From assembly GCA_022706765.1 (NCBI GenBank), contig JAKJBX010000012.1, forward strand, positions 1 to 61,768: a DNA stretch of 61,768 nucleotides, in the 5' to 3' direction. This stretch comes from Bacillota bacterium (GTDB lineage: Bacteria > Bacillota > Clostridia > Monoglobales > Firm-18). Positions 48,863 through 57,474 of this stretch are shown piece by piece; positions within the stretch are counted from its first letter, which is position 1; each line of letters starts with the position of its first letter. The position numbers and the translations under genes are program-made. A model generated the notes under the pieces. That model searched no databases and was not told the origin of the DNA. It was given only the letters and a program-made list of their open reading frames with translations.

Positions 48863-49174
48863 GTGAATCCGCAGATATACACACTGATCATCATCGCGCA
48901 GGTCTTGTGCGCAGTGCTCACGATGCTGGTGTTGATTTGGGAGATGCTTGTGTTCGGGCGCATCGTCAGGCAGGTGCGCAATGAGGCGCCTTCCGCACAA
49001 AGAGCGCCGACGGCGGTCAGCGCTGCCTGGTCGGATATCGACGATGAAACGGTTGCGGTAATCGCCGCCGCTGTCGCCGCGGTGACGGGCAGGGCTGCGT
49101 CCGACCTCCATATCCGCAGCATCAGCCCCGTCATAGGCGGCGGCAGGGCGTGGAACTATGTGGCGAGGAAATAA
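48863..49174 (+). CDS. OadG-like decarboxylase gamma subunit
   Basis: 103 residues from GTG 48863 with AAGGGGGGCG upstream. One N-terminal membrane helix (YTLIIIAQVLCAVLTMLVLI) is followed by a short cytoplasmic tail with the region typical of clostridial OadG relatives (DDETVAVIAAAVAAVTGRAA, then IRSISPV...WNYVARK). OadG anchors the carboxyltransferase to the sodium-pumping membrane subunit. Partner of the preceding gene, 47 bases away; last gene of the molybdenum block. Confidence 0.75.
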   Translation: MNPQIYTLIIIAQVLCAVLTMLVLIWEMLVFGRIVRQVRNEAPSAQRAPTAVSAAWSDIDDETVAVIAAAVAAVTGRAASDLHIRSISPVIGGGRAWNYVARK

Positions 49175-49258
49175 GCGCCTGCGCGCATCAAGCAACGCAT
49201 ACGATTCGCCTCATCGCCCGCTTTTTGCAGCGCGCGGTGGGGCGCTTTACATTTTAAA

Positions 49259-49304
49259 ACATATAGTATGCCATATTTTTTGCGAAATATGGCATACTAT
49301 ATGT
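49259..49304. repeat. Perfect 20-bp inverted repeat upstream of msrA
   Basis: ACATATAGTATGCCATATTT and its exact complement with the 6-base loop TTTGCG. It ends immediately before AAAGGCGGTGATG, the region serving msrA. No T run follows on the plus strand. It could be an operator for a dimeric repressor, an RNA hairpin controlling msrA, or a small mobile repeat. Confidence 0.7.
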
Positions 49305-49322
49305 AAAGGCGGTGATGATGCA

Positions 49323-49823
49323 GTGAACAAACAAATCTATTTTGCGGGCGGCTGCTTCTGGGGTACGGAAGCTTATTTTGCAATGCTAAGAGGCGTTGCC
49401 GCCACCCAATGCGGCTATGCGAATGGTCATACGGAAAATCCGGTTTACGAGGATGTTTGCCGCCGGGATACCGGGCACGCCGAAACGGTTTTGGTGGAAT
49501 ATGACGATTCTGTTATCCCGCTCGATAAATTGCTGACCGAGTTTTTTAAGACCATCGACCCTACGACCCTCAACCGTCAGGGCAACGATATTGGCAGCCA
49601 GTACCGGAGCGGCATTTACTTTGCGGATGAAGCTGACCGCCCTGTGATTGAAAGCTTTGTCGCAAAAAAAGCGCAGGAATATGCCGGCCCGATCGTGGCC
49701 GAGGTATTGCCCCTGTCCTGTTATTATCCCGCCGAGGAATATCATCAGCGCTATCTGGACAAGCATCCGGGAGGGTATTGCCATGTTGATTTGCGCAGGA
49801 TTGCTGAGGAGGACAAAAAATGA
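49323..49823 (+). CDS. msrA: Peptide methionine sulfoxide reductase MsrA
   Basis: Reduces methionine-S-sulfoxide in proteins. 166 residues from GTG 49323 (start [19 protein letters not shown], catalytic Cys in GGCFWG). Family blocks: [52 protein letters not shown] and YRSGIYF. Length is normal. A striking palindrome lies just upstream. It overlaps msrB by four bases, so both stereoisomers of methionine sulfoxide are handled from one transcript. Confidence 0.96.
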   Translation: MNKQIYFAGGCFWGTEAYFAMLRGVAATQCGYANGHTENPVYEDVCRRDTGHAETVLVEYDDSVIPLDKLLTEFFKTIDPTTLNRQGNDIGSQYRSGIYFADEADRPVIESFVAKKAQEYAGPIVAEVLPLSCYYPAEEYHQRYLDKHPGGYCHVDLRRIAEEDKK

Positions 49824-50263
49824 AGCCTAAGGAAGAGCGTTTAAAGGAACTGACGCCGGTTCAATTTGAGGTGACGCAAAACAGCGCGACCGAGCGTCCG
49901 TTCACAGGCGAATATTATAATCACCATGAGGTGGGGCTGTATGTCGACATTGTGAGCGGCGAGCCGCTTTTTACATCGCTTGACAAGTTTGATTCGGGCT
50001 GCGGCTGGCCGTCGTTTACCAAGCCCGTGGACGGCGGTGCGCTCTGCGAAAGGCACGATACCTCCCACAGCATGGTGCGAACGGAGGTGCGAAGCCGCGA
50101 AGCGGATTCTCATTTGGGGCATGTGTTCCCTGACGGACCTAAGGCAGCGGGCGGCTTGCGCTATTGCATCAATTCGGCGGCGCTGAGGTTTGTACCTTTT
50201 GACGAGTTGGAAAAGCAGGGCTACGGCGAATATAAAAGGTGCTTTGAAAGGCTTGACCGTTGA
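49820..50263 (+). CDS. msrB: Peptide methionine sulfoxide reductase MsrB
   Basis: Reduces methionine-R-sulfoxide. 147 residues. Blocks: [44 protein letters not shown] and the catalytic [11 protein letters not shown]. The two CxxC zinc motifs of many MsrB proteins are missing, as in a known metal-free subgroup. ATGA overlap with msrA. Confidence 0.96.
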   Translation: MKPKEERLKELTPVQFEVTQNSATERPFTGEYYNHHEVGLYVDIVSGEPLFTSLDKFDSGCGWPSFTKPVDGGALCERHDTSHSMVRTEVRSREADSHLGHVFPDGPKAAGGLRYCINSAALRFVPFDELEKQGYGEYKRCFERLDR

Positions 50264-50294
50264 ACCTGACACGCCTGTCGTGATTTGAAAAGCA

Positions 50295-50325
50295 AAGGGC
50301 GGCGGACATATGTCCGCCGCCCTTA
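50295..50325 (+). terminator. Hairpin terminator after msrB
   Basis: Stem AAGGGCGGCGGACATA / TATGTCCGCCGCCCTT, perfect palindrome, with only a short T stretch after it. Confidence 0.65.
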
Positions 50326-50416
50326 AAATGTATCTTGTGTTGCCTGCGCGTCTTGACAATTACAGGCAAATGATATACAATAAACCGTATGATTTTAGAT
50401 GAAGGGAATGACCTTG

Positions 50417-51850
50417 GTGGCGGAGCAGAAAAAACTGGTTGAGGAAATTACCCCGCGTGACGTGGACTTTGCGAAATGGTACACCGACATTGTGAAAAAG
50501 GCGGAGCTTGTGGAGTATTCCAGCGTTCGAGGGTGCATGGTGATCCGCCCGAACGGCTACGCCATTTGGGAGAATATACAAAAGAATCTGGACGCGCGCT
50601 TTAAGGCGACGGGACATGAGAATGTCTATATGCCGATGTTTATCCCCGAGAGCCTGCTGCAAAAGGAAAAGGACCATGTCGAGGGCTTTGCGCCCGAGGT
50701 GGCGTGGGTGACCCACGGCGGCTCGGAGCAGCTGGCGGAGCGGCTTTGCGTGCGCCCGACCTCCGAAACGCTGTTTTGTGAGCACTATGCGAACATTGTC
50801 CAGTCATACAGGGACTTGCCCAAGTTGTATAATCAGTGGTGCAGCGTGGTCAGGTGGGAAAAGACCACCAGACCTTTCCTGCGTTCGCTGGAATTTTTGT
50901 GGCAGGAGGGGCACACCGTTCACGAGAATGAGCAGGACGCCCGTGAGGAAACCATCAGGATGCTGAATGTCTATGCGGCGTTTTGCGAGGAGGCGCTCGC
51001 CATCCCTGTAGTCAAGGGCAAGAAGACCGAAAAGGAAAAGTTTGCGGGTGCGGTAGACACCTATACGATAGAAAGCCTGATGCACGACGGCAAGGCGTTG
51101 CAGTCGGGCACGTCGCACTATTTCGGCGACGGCTTTGCCCGGGCGTTCGGCATCCAGTATGCCGACAGAAACAACCAGCTCCAATATGCCCACCAGACGT
51201 CGTGGGGCGTGTCGACACGGCTCATCGGCGCCATCATCATGGTGCACGGCGACGACAACGGGCTGGTGCTGCCTCCGGTGATTGCGCCGACCCAGCTGGT
51301 CATCGTGCCGGTCGCCATGCACAAGGCGGGCGTGCTCGACAAGGCGGAGGAACTAAAAAACACGCTTTGCGGATTCAGGGTCAAGCTGGACGCCAGCGAC
51401 AAATCGCCCGGCTGGAAGTTTGCGGAGCATGAGATGATGGGCGTGCCGCTGCGCCTTGAAATCGGGCCGAAAGACATCGAAAACAATCAGGCGGTGCTGG
51501 TCAGACGTGACACGGGCGAAAAGACGTTTGTATCGCTGGATAACATAGAAGCATCCGTTGAGACGCTTTTGGGCGGCATCCAAAGGGATATGCTCGAACG
51601 TGCCAGGGCGCATTTGGATTCCAGCGTCACCGATGCCGAGGACTTTGACACGCTCCGCCGCCTTGCCGACGAAAAGACCGGCTTTTTCCGGGCGATGTGG
51701 TGCGGCGAGCTGGCGTGTGAGGAGCAGATCAAGGAAAAGGCGGGGCTGTCGTCACGCTGTATGCCGTTTGAGCAGGAGGGCATCTCGGACGTGTGCGTCT
51801 GCTGCGGAAAGCCTGCGCAGCATCTGGTACTTTGGGGTAAGGCGTATTGA
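50417..51850 (+). CDS. proS: Prolyl-tRNA synthetase, class 3 (archaeal/eukaryotic-like form)
   Basis: Charges tRNA-Pro. GTG 50417 is preferred because GAAGGGA lies 9 bases upstream (ATG 50399 and TTG 50414 are alternatives); this gives 477 residues, the normal length of the short ProRS without an editing insertion. Class II motifs: motif 1 [17 protein letters not shown], motif 2 [20 protein letters not shown] and motif 3 [12 protein letters not shown] preceded by [20 protein letters not shown]. The zinc-like C-terminal domain ends CMPFEQEG...[18 protein letters not shown]. The next gene, birA, starts within the stop codon. Confidence 0.96.
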   Translation: MAEQKKLVEEITPRDVDFAKWYTDIVKKAELVEYSSVRGCMVIRPNGYAIWENIQKNLDARFKATGHENVYMPMFIPESLLQKEKDHVEGFAPEVAWVTHGGSEQLAERLCVRPTSETLFCEHYANIVQSYRDLPKLYNQWCSVVRWEKTTRPFLRSLEFLWQEGHTVHENEQDAREETIRMLNVYAAFCEEALAIPVVKGKKTEKEKFAGAVDTYTIESLMHDGKALQSGTSHYFGDGFARAFGIQYADRNNQLQYAHQTSWGVSTRLIGAIIMVHGDDNGLVLPPVIAPTQLVIVPVAMHKAGVLDKAEELKNTLCGFRVKLDASDKSPGWKFAEHEMMGVPLRLEIGPKDIENNQAVLVRRDTGEKTFVSLDNIEASVETLLGGIQRDMLERARAHLDSSVTDAEDFDTLRRLADEKTGFFRAMWCGELACEEQIKEKAGLSSRCMPFEQEGISDVCVCCGKPAQHLVLWGKAY

Positions 51851-52539
51851 TGGACTATCATATCCTGCGGTTTGACGAGGTCGCCTCCACCAGCGCCGAG
51901 CTGAAAAAAATAAAAGCCCCTGCGGGCACGGTTGCGGTCGCCAAAAGGCAGACTGGCGGCTATGGGCGCAGCGGGCGGCAGTTCTCCTCACCTGAGGACG
52001 GGCTGTATTTCAGCGTGGCGGTTGCGGCGCGGGAAATACCGGACAAGCTGTTCGTCCCCATTCACGCCGCCGTATCGGTCCATGCCGCATTGTCAAAGCG
52101 CATCGCCTGCGGCATCAAATGGCCAAACGACATCGTCGCGCAGGGCAAAAAGCTGTGCGGCATTTTGGCGGAGGGCGCGGAAGACCGGGTGATTTTGGGC
52201 GTTGGCGTCAACGTCAATACTCCCGCTGAATACTTTGCAACGCACGACCTGCCGCATGCCGCCTCGCTGATGTCGCTGACCGGCAAAAGGCAGGACGCGG
52301 AGGAAATCATGCAGGATATACTGTCGGAGCTAAAAACGGCAAAGCCCGACACCATAGAGATTTACCGCAAAAACTGCGTCACCCTCGGCAAGGACATCAC
52401 GGTGCTCTCGCCGGGCGGAGCATATGACGCTGTAGCCGTCGACGTGACGAAAAACGGCGAGCTTGCCGTGATGAAGGGTGACTGCCTGATCGTGGTCAAT
52501 TCGGGCGAAGTTTCAATTCGAGGGAGTGAATACATATGA
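51850..52539 (+). CDS. birA: Biotin--[acetyl-CoA-carboxylase] ligase, no DNA-binding domain
   Basis: Attaches biotin to carrier proteins. 229 residues from ATG 51850. Catalytic motifs: RQTGGYGRSGRQFSSPEDGL (the GRGR.GR..W-like loop), IKWPNDIVAQGKKLCGILAE and GVGVNVNTPAEYF. It lacks the N-terminal helix-turn-helix of group II BirA and so should not act as a repressor. The C-terminal SH3-like domain (LGKDITVLSPGGAYDAVAVD) is present. It could serve the biotin-dependent decarboxylase encoded at 47265. It overlaps lgt by four bases. Confidence 0.95.
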   Translation: MDYHILRFDEVASTSAELKKIKAPAGTVAVAKRQTGGYGRSGRQFSSPEDGLYFSVAVAAREIPDKLFVPIHAAVSVHAALSKRIACGIKWPNDIVAQGKKLCGILAEGAEDRVILGVGVNVNTPAEYFATHDLPHAASLMSLTGKRQDAEEIMQDILSELKTAKPDTIEIYRKNCVTLGKDITVLSPGGAYDAVAVDVTKNGELAVMKGDCLIVVNSGEVSIRGSEYI

Positions 52540-53336
52540 CACACATCATCGGCTTTCCGGGGCTGGGCATCACGCTGACAATCAACCGCGTGGCGTTCTC
52601 GGCGTTCGGCAGGGACATCTTTTGGTATGGCATCCTGATTGCGGCAGGGCTTTTGCTCGCCATACTTTTTTGCAGCCGGGAGGGGAAGCGTCAGGGGCTT
52701 GCGTCCGACACCTTTTCCGACCTTATCATCGTCGCCGCACCCGTTGCGGTCGTCTGCGCAAGGCTCTATTACGTGGTGTTCAACGCCCGGCAGTATGCAG
52801 GCAACCTGATGGGCGTCTTTAAGATTTGGGAGGGAGGGCTTGCGATATACGGCGCCATCATCGGCGGCGTGCTTGCGGCGTTTGTTTACTGCAAGGTCAA
52901 AAGGCTCGACACCCCGAAGATTTTTGACATCGGCATTTTCGGACTGCTCATCGGTCAGACCATCGGCAGGTGGGGCAACTTCATCAACGCCGAAGCCTAT
53001 GGCGCGGTGACCTCCCTGCCGTGGCGCATGCAGCTTTACGTTGCCGAGCTTGGCAAAACCGTCGGCGTCCACCCGACCTTTTTGTACGAGAGCCTGTGGA
53101 ACGCCGCCGGCTTTATCGGGCTTTACCTGTATAGAAAAAAGAAGAAGTTCGACGGCATGCTGTTTTTGCTCTATGTCGCATGGTACGGCATCGGCAGGGC
53201 GTGGATAGAAGGGCTGCGAACGGACTCGCTGTACCTCGGCGGGCTGAGGGTATCCCAGCTTGTCGCGGCGGTGACGGCGATCATCGCCGTATCAGCCATT
53301 GCCTATCGCCTTGGCAGGAACAGACAAACGGTCTGA
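52536..53336 (+). CDS. lgt: Prolipoprotein diacylglyceryl transferase
   Basis: Membrane enzyme adding diacylglycerol to the lipobox cysteine of prolipoproteins. 266 residues with about seven membrane helices. Signature: GLLIGQTIGRWGNFINAEAY, with the essential Arg and Asn; further conserved parts are FWYGILIAAGLLLAI, KIWEGGLAIYGAIIGG, HPTFLYESLWNAAGF and GRAWIEGLRTDSLYLGGLRV. Overlaps birA. A terminator and hairpin element F follow. Confidence 0.96.
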   Translation: MTHIIGFPGLGITLTINRVAFSAFGRDIFWYGILIAAGLLLAILFCSREGKRQGLASDTFSDLIIVAAPVAVVCARLYYVVFNARQYAGNLMGVFKIWEGGLAIYGAIIGGVLAAFVYCKVKRLDTPKIFDIGIFGLLIGQTIGRWGNFINAEAYGAVTSLPWRMQLYVAELGKTVGVHPTFLYESLWNAAGFIGLYLYRKKKKFDGMLFLLYVAWYGIGRAWIEGLRTDSLYLGGLRVSQLVAAVTAIIAVSAIAYRLGRNRQTV

Positions 53337-53343
53337 ACACGCA

Positions 53344-53363
53344 AAAACGCCTGCGGCGTTTTA
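53344..53363 (+). terminator. Short hairpin terminator after lgt
   Basis: AAAACGCC TG C GGCGTTTT followed by AGG; 8-bp stem, immediately after the lgt stop. A second hairpin at 53400-53438 also ends in TTTTTT. Confidence 0.55.
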
Positions 53364-53380
53364 GGTGCAAAGCCGCAAGT

Positions 53381-53438
53381 CTTTGCCAAGGAATCATATA
53401 AAAAGCGTTCGAGTGCATATGTACCCGAACGCTTTTTT
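53381..53438 (-). repeat. Hairpin-plus-tail intergenic element, inverted copy F
   Basis: On the minus strand a stem AAAAAGCGTTCG / CGAACGCTTTTT is followed by ATATGATTCCTTGGCAAAG. The tail is the same as in copies A-E although the stem sequence is unrelated. On the plus strand the hairpin can terminate lgt. Confidence 0.65.
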
Positions 53439-53451
53439 GCTTTTCAATTTA

Positions 53452-53532
53452 ATTTTCTTCCGGCGGCTCACCAAACAGAATTTTCAAGTAATCCCGCTTG
53501 TCATACAAAAAAGATGCGGTTAGTGCAAAGCG
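53452..53532 (-). pseudogene. In-frame extension after the stop of the small acidic protein gene
   Basis: After the TAA at 53533-53535 the same frame stays open for 26 codons, reading RFALTASFLYDKRDYLKILF and GEPPEEN, then TAA. The text looks like protein. It may be a fragment of another gene or a former C-terminus cut off by a stop codon. Confidence 0.35.
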
Positions 53533-53712
53533 TTATACCGTCTCCTCGGAATAATCGTCCAAGTCATCATCTTCGCTGCTGATAAACATCTCCTCTGTGG
53601 TCTGCTGTGACTTTTTGAGCCTTTCCGTAATGGCAACGAGCCCCTCTAACGCTTCGATGGCAATTGACATTTGCCCCGCTAAATGGTAGTACATCGCTTT
53701 GTAGTCCGGCAT
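53533..53712 (-). CDS. Small acidic conserved protein
   Basis: 59 residues with AAGGAGG 8 bases before ATG 53712. The first 45 residues look helical (MPDYKAMYYHLAGQMSIAIE, then ALEGLVAITERLKKSQQTTE EMF), and the end is very acidic (SSEDDDLDDYSEE). Similar 60-residue proteins beginning M(A/P)DYK.MY are frequent in clostridia and their phages, without known function. It is read on the minus strand between lgt and the tRNA gene. Note the open frame after its stop codon. Confidence 0.68.
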   Translation of the reverse strand: MPDYKAMYYHLAGQMSIAIEALEGLVAITERLKKSQQTTEEMFISSEDDDLDDYSEETV

Positions 53713-53752
53713 GGGAAAGCCTCCTTCTATTAAACCTATGGATTATTGTTTT

Positions 53753-53827
53753 TGGAGCGGAAGACGAGATTCGAACTCGCGACGTTCACCTTGGCAAGGT
53801 GACGCTCTACCACTGAGCCACTCCCGC
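53753..53827 (-). tRNA. tRNA-Gly (anticodon GCC)
   Basis: 75 bases including an encoded CCA. Acceptor arms GCGGGAG and CTTCCGC pair (one G-U), the anticodon loop is TTGCCAA between ACC(TT) and GGT stems, and the T arm contains GAGTTCGAATCTC. A consensus promoter lies directly upstream. Confidence 0.96.
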
Positions 53828-53843
53828 AAAATTTATAATATAT

Positions 53844-53872
53844 ATTATACAGCAGATTTATTTTGCTGTCAA
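53844..53872 (-). promoter_or_regulatory. Consensus promoter of tRNA-Gly
   Basis: Minus strand TTGACA (53872-53867), 17-base spacer, TATAAT (53849-53844): perfect sigma-A match. Its -35 lies 4 bases from the -35 of the divergent typA promoter. Confidence 0.9.
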
Positions 53873-53875
53873 GTA

Positions 53876-53904
53876 TTGTAGAAATCATACTGATATGATA
53901 TAAT
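53876..53904 (+). promoter_or_regulatory. Promoter of typA
   Basis: TTGTAG (53876-53881), 17-base spacer, TATAAT (53899-53904), 46 bases before the start codon. Divergent from the tRNA promoter. Confidence 0.78.
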
Positions 53905-53949
53905 ATCATTTAATTTACTTACATATTTTTATTCGAGGCAGGTACACCG

Positions 53950-55764
53950 ATGCAAAGAGAAAACCTTAGAAATATTGCGATCATCGCACACGTTGACCAC
54001 GGCAAGACTACGCTGGTTGACGCACTTTTGCGCCAGAGTGGCGTTTTCAGGGAAAATGAGCAGGTCGCCGAATGCGTCATGGACAGCGGCGATTTGGAGC
54101 GTGAGCGGGGCATTACGATTTTATCGAAGAACACGGCGGTGATGTTTGGCGACGTCCGCATCAATATTGTCGACACCCCGGGACATGCCGACTTCGGCGG
54201 CGAGGTCGAGCGTGTGATGGAGATGGTGGACGGCGTGCTGCTTCTGGTCGACGCCTTTGAGGGCTGTATGCCGCAAACGCGCTTTGTTTTAAAAAAAGCG
54301 CTGGCAAGGAACCTCATGCCGATCATCGTGGTCAACAAGATCGACCGGCCCAACGCACGTCCCTACGAGGTGGTCGACGAGGTGTTAGAGCTTTTTATGG
54401 ACCTTGAAGCCACCGATGAGCAGCTCGATTCCCCCGTCATCTACGCGTCGGGCAGGGACGGCTATGCCACCGACGACTTTGAGGCAAAGGGCAGCGATAT
54501 GCGCCCGCTTTTTGATATGATTTTACGGCATGTGCCGCCGCCGCAGGGCGATTTTGAGGCGCCGCTGCAAATGATCGTGTCCAACATCGACTATGACGAA
54601 TACATCGGCAGGATGGCGATCGGCAGGGTCGGGCGCGGCGTCATTAAATTGGGGCAGACTGTCACGGTTTGCAACCTAGGCGGCAAGGCGCAAAACGCCA
54701 AAGTGACGAAGGTGTTCGGCTTTGAGGGATTGCGGCGTGTCGAGCTTGCGGAGGCGACCGTCGGTGACATCATCTGTGTGGCAGGGCTGTCCGGCGTGGC
54801 GATCGGCGACACCGTCTGCGCGACCGACTGCGCTCAGCCGCTTGAAACCATCGAGATTGACGAGCCCACCCTCAGCGTGACGCTGTGCGTCAACAACAGT
54901 CCGTTTGCGGGCAGGGAGGGTGACTATGTCACCTCGCGCCACTTAAAGGAACGCCTGGAAAAGGAGCTTGAAACCAACGTCAGCCTGCGTGTCAGCGAAA
55001 CGGACTCGCCGGATTCCTTCGACGTGGCGGGCAGGGGCGAGCTGCACTTGTCCATCCTGATCGAAACGATGCGCCGTCAGGGCTATGAGTTTATGGTATC
55101 GCGACCCGTCGTCATCAACAAGACGATCGACGGCGTGCTGTGCGAGCCGGTCGAACGCCTGGTGGTGGACGTGCCGGACGAATACACCGGCGTCGTGATG
55201 GAAAAGCTGGGTCAGCGGCGTGCGCAGATGCAGAACATGCACCCGATCAACCAGGGCTACACCCGTCTTGAATTCAAAATCCCGTCAAGGGGCATAATAG
55301 GCTATCGGAGCGAGCTTTTGACCGACACCAGGGGCACGGGTATTTTAAACCACTATTTGGATGGCTATGAGCCGCACAGCGGCGAGATCGCCACACGCCA
55401 GCGCGGGTCGCTGATCGCGTTTGAAACGGGTGAGGCGGTAACCTACGGGCTGTATAACGCACAGGAGCGGGGCAGGCTGTTCATCAGCTCGGGAACAAAG
55501 GTTTACGAGGGCATGGTGGTCGGCGAGAACGCAAGGCTCGAAGACGTTGTCGTGAACGTGTGCAAGAAAAAGCACGTTACCAACATCCGTGCCAGCGGCA
55601 GCGACGAAGCGCTGAGGCTCACGCCGCACGTCATTATGTCGCTGGAAAACTGTCTGGAATTCATCGGGGACGACGAACTGGTCGAGGTCACGCCCAAGAA
55701 CCTCCGGATACGCAAAAGGATTCTCAACAGCGAACTGCGTGCGAAATCACGAAAGGACAGATAA
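53950..55764 (+). CDS. typA: Ribosome-associated GTPase TypA/BipA
   Basis: Translational GTPase of the EF-G family acting in ribosome assembly and stress adaptation. 604 residues. G1 is [15 protein letters not shown], the switch I region includes ERERGITI, G3 is DTPGHADF and G4 is NKIDRP. Domain II, the EF-G-like domain V and the TypA-specific C-terminal domain ([20 protein letters not shown], then [20 protein letters not shown]) follow. Ribosome site GAGGCAGG. Read together with miaB, which starts 5 bases after its stop. Confidence 0.97.
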   Translation: MQRENLRNIAIIAHVDHGKTTLVDALLRQSGVFRENEQVAECVMDSGDLERERGITILSKNTAVMFGDVRINIVDTPGHADFGGEVERVMEMVDGVLLLVDAFEGCMPQTRFVLKKALARNLMPIIVVNKIDRPNARPYEVVDEVLELFMDLEATDEQLDSPVIYASGRDGYATDDFEAKGSDMRPLFDMILRHVPPPQGDFEAPLQMIVSNIDYDEYIGRMAIGRVGRGVIKLGQTVTVCNLGGKAQNAKVTKVFGFEGLRRVELAEATVGDIICVAGLSGVAIGDTVCATDCAQPLETIEIDEPTLSVTLCVNNSPFAGREGDYVTSRHLKERLEKELETNVSLRVSETDSPDSFDVAGRGELHLSILIETMRRQGYEFMVSRPVVINKTIDGVLCEPVERLVVDVPDEYTGVVMEKLGQRRAQMQNMHPINQGYTRLEFKIPSRGIIGYRSELLTDTRGTGILNHYLDGYEPHSGEIATRQRGSLIAFETGEAVTYGLYNAQERGRLFISSGTKVYEGMVVGENARLEDVVVNVCKKKHVTNIRASGSDEALRLTPHVIMSLENCLEFIGDDELVEVTPKNLRIRKRILNSELRAKSRKDR

Positions 55765-55769
55765 GCGCC

Positions 55770-57068
55770 ATGTCAGATAAAACAGCCCGTGTGGTGACCT
55801 ACGGGTGTCAGCAAAACGAGAACGACTCGGAACGCATACGAGGGATGCTGCTTGAGATGGGTTATATCCTATCGGATTCGGCGGACGCCGACGTGGTGAT
55901 TTTTAACACCTGCGCCGTCCGTGACAATGCGGAAAAGCGTGTCTACGGCAACATCGGGGCGCTGAAAGCGTTCAAGGACAAAAAGCCCGGTATGCTCATC
56001 GGCATCTGCGGCTGTATGGCGCAGCAGCAGCACGTGGCGCAGCACGTTAAAAAACGTTTTCCGTTTGTCGACTTCGTGTTCGGCACGGGTGCGCTGCACC
56101 GTCTGCCTCAGATTTTATACAGCGCCGAGAAGCAGCGGGTCTTTGATACGGAGATGAAAGACGGCGAGATCGTCGAAAACCTGCCTCACAACAGGCAAAG
56201 CACCGTGACGGCGACGGTATCGGTGATGTACGGCTGCAACAACTTCTGCACCTACTGCGTCGTACCGCATGTCCGGGGGCGGGAGCGCAGCCGAGAGCCC
56301 GGGGACATCCTCCGTGAGGTCGAGGGTCTGGCGGCGCAGGGCTGCCGTGAGGTCACGCTTTTGGGGCAAAACGTCAATTCCTATCAGGGCATCGGCTTTC
56401 CCGAGCTTTTAGAGCGGGTCAGCAAGGTCGACGGCATCGGGCGTGTACGGTTCATCTCGTCGCACCCCAAGGATATCAGCGATGCGCTGATCGGCACGAT
56501 GGCGAACAATCCTAAGATATGCAACCAGCTGCACCTGCCCTTTCAGGCGGGCAGTAACAGGGTTTTAACGGATATGAACCGCCGCTATACGCGGGAGCAG
56601 TATTTGGATATCATCGGACGTGTCAAGGGAAAAATGCCGGATGTTGCCCTCACCAGCGACATCATCGTCGGCTTCCCCACCGAAACGGAGGAAGATTTTG
56701 CGCAGACGCTGGATTTGGTGCGGGAGGTGGAGTTTGATATGCTATTCACCTTTATCTACTCCAAACGCAAAGGCACCCCCGCCGAAAAGCTGCCCCCCGC
56801 ACTGACGGAGGCGCAGATCAAGGCGAACTTCGACAGGCTGGTTGCGGTGCAAAACGCCATATCTTTAAAGAAGAACAAGGCGCTGGAAAGCACGGTACAG
56901 CGTGTGCTGGTCGAGGGGTACAGCAAAAGCAACGAAAGCGCCTTAACAGGACGCACCGAGGGCGCAAAAATTGTAAATTTCATCGGCGATAAAAGCCTCA
57001 TCGGCGAATTCGCTGAGGTCAGGATCACCCATGCGGCGACCTGGTCGCTGACGGGGGAAATCGTATAA
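55770..57068 (+). CDS. miaB: tRNA-2-methylthio-N6-dimethylallyladenosine synthase MiaB
   Basis: Radical SAM methylthiotransferase that modifies A37 of tRNAs reading UNN codons. 432 residues from ATG 55770. The N-terminal MTTase domain begins RVVTYGCQQNENDSERI, with cysteines in FNTCAVRDNAE and GICGCMAQQ (three-cysteine cluster). The radical SAM cluster is VMYGCNNFCTYCVVPHVRGR. It ends in a TRAM domain (VLVEGYSKSNESALTGRTEG). Partner genes: typA upstream, a ylbF-like gene 21 bases downstream. Confidence 0.96.
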   Translation: MSDKTARVVTYGCQQNENDSERIRGMLLEMGYILSDSADADVVIFNTCAVRDNAEKRVYGNIGALKAFKDKKPGMLIGICGCMAQQQHVAQHVKKRFPFVDFVFGTGALHRLPQILYSAEKQRVFDTEMKDGEIVENLPHNRQSTVTATVSVMYGCNNFCTYCVVPHVRGRERSREPGDILREVEGLAAQGCREVTLLGQNVNSYQGIGFPELLERVSKVDGIGRVRFISSHPKDISDALIGTMANNPKICNQLHLPFQAGSNRVLTDMNRRYTREQYLDIIGRVKGKMPDVALTSDIIVGFPTETEEDFAQTLDLVREVEFDMLFTFIYSKRKGTPAEKLPPALTEAQIKANFDRLVAVQNAISLKKNKALESTVQRVLVEGYSKSNESALTGRTEGAKIVNFIGDKSLIGEFAEVRITHAATWSLTGEIV

Positions 57069-57089
57069 ATATCATTTAAGGAGACAGTT

Positions 57090-57470
57090 ATGAACATTAT
57101 TGAAAAAGCAAAGGAATTGGGCTTGATGCTCGCAGAGAGCAAGGAATTTATCCGCATGACGACGGCGGAGCAGGCGCAAAGCAGCGACCCCGACGCACAG
57201 CTTTTGATGGCGGCGTACAACAAGACCCGTGAGTCGTTGATGTCCCGGGCGCAAAGCCCGGACATCACGCCGCAGGAATTGCAGGCGATCCGCGGCGAGC
57301 TGGAGCAGGAGCACGGCAAGCTGATGCAAAGCCCGAGCATCAGCGAATATATTGCGGCAATGGGCGAGTTTAACAGCTTGATGCAGGGCGTCAACAGCGC
57401 CATAGCGTTCTACATTTCCCCGCAGGACGACTGCGGCGGCGATTGCGGCGGCTGCTCGGGCTGCCATTGA
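57090..57470 (+). CDS. YlbF/YmcA-family protein with Cys-rich tail
   Basis: 126 residues, AAGGAGACAG before ATG. Helical YlbF-type domain: IIEKAKELGLMLAESKEFIR, SDPDAQLLMAAYNKTRESLM and ISEYIAAMGEFNSLMQGVNS. The C-terminus is a cysteine cluster (DDCGGDCGGCSGCH). In Bacillus subtilis YlbF forms a complex with YmcA and YaaT that carries iron-sulfur clusters and influences mRNA processing by RNase Y, competence and sporulation. The tail here may bind such a cluster or another metal (inference). It is last in the typA-miaB transcript. Confidence 0.88.
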   Translation: MNIIEKAKELGLMLAESKEFIRMTTAEQAQSSDPDAQLLMAAYNKTRESLMSRAQSPDITPQELQAIRGELEQEHGKLMQSPSISEYIAAMGEFNSLMQGVNSAIAFYISPQDDCGGDCGGCSGCH

Positions 57471-57474
57471 TTAA

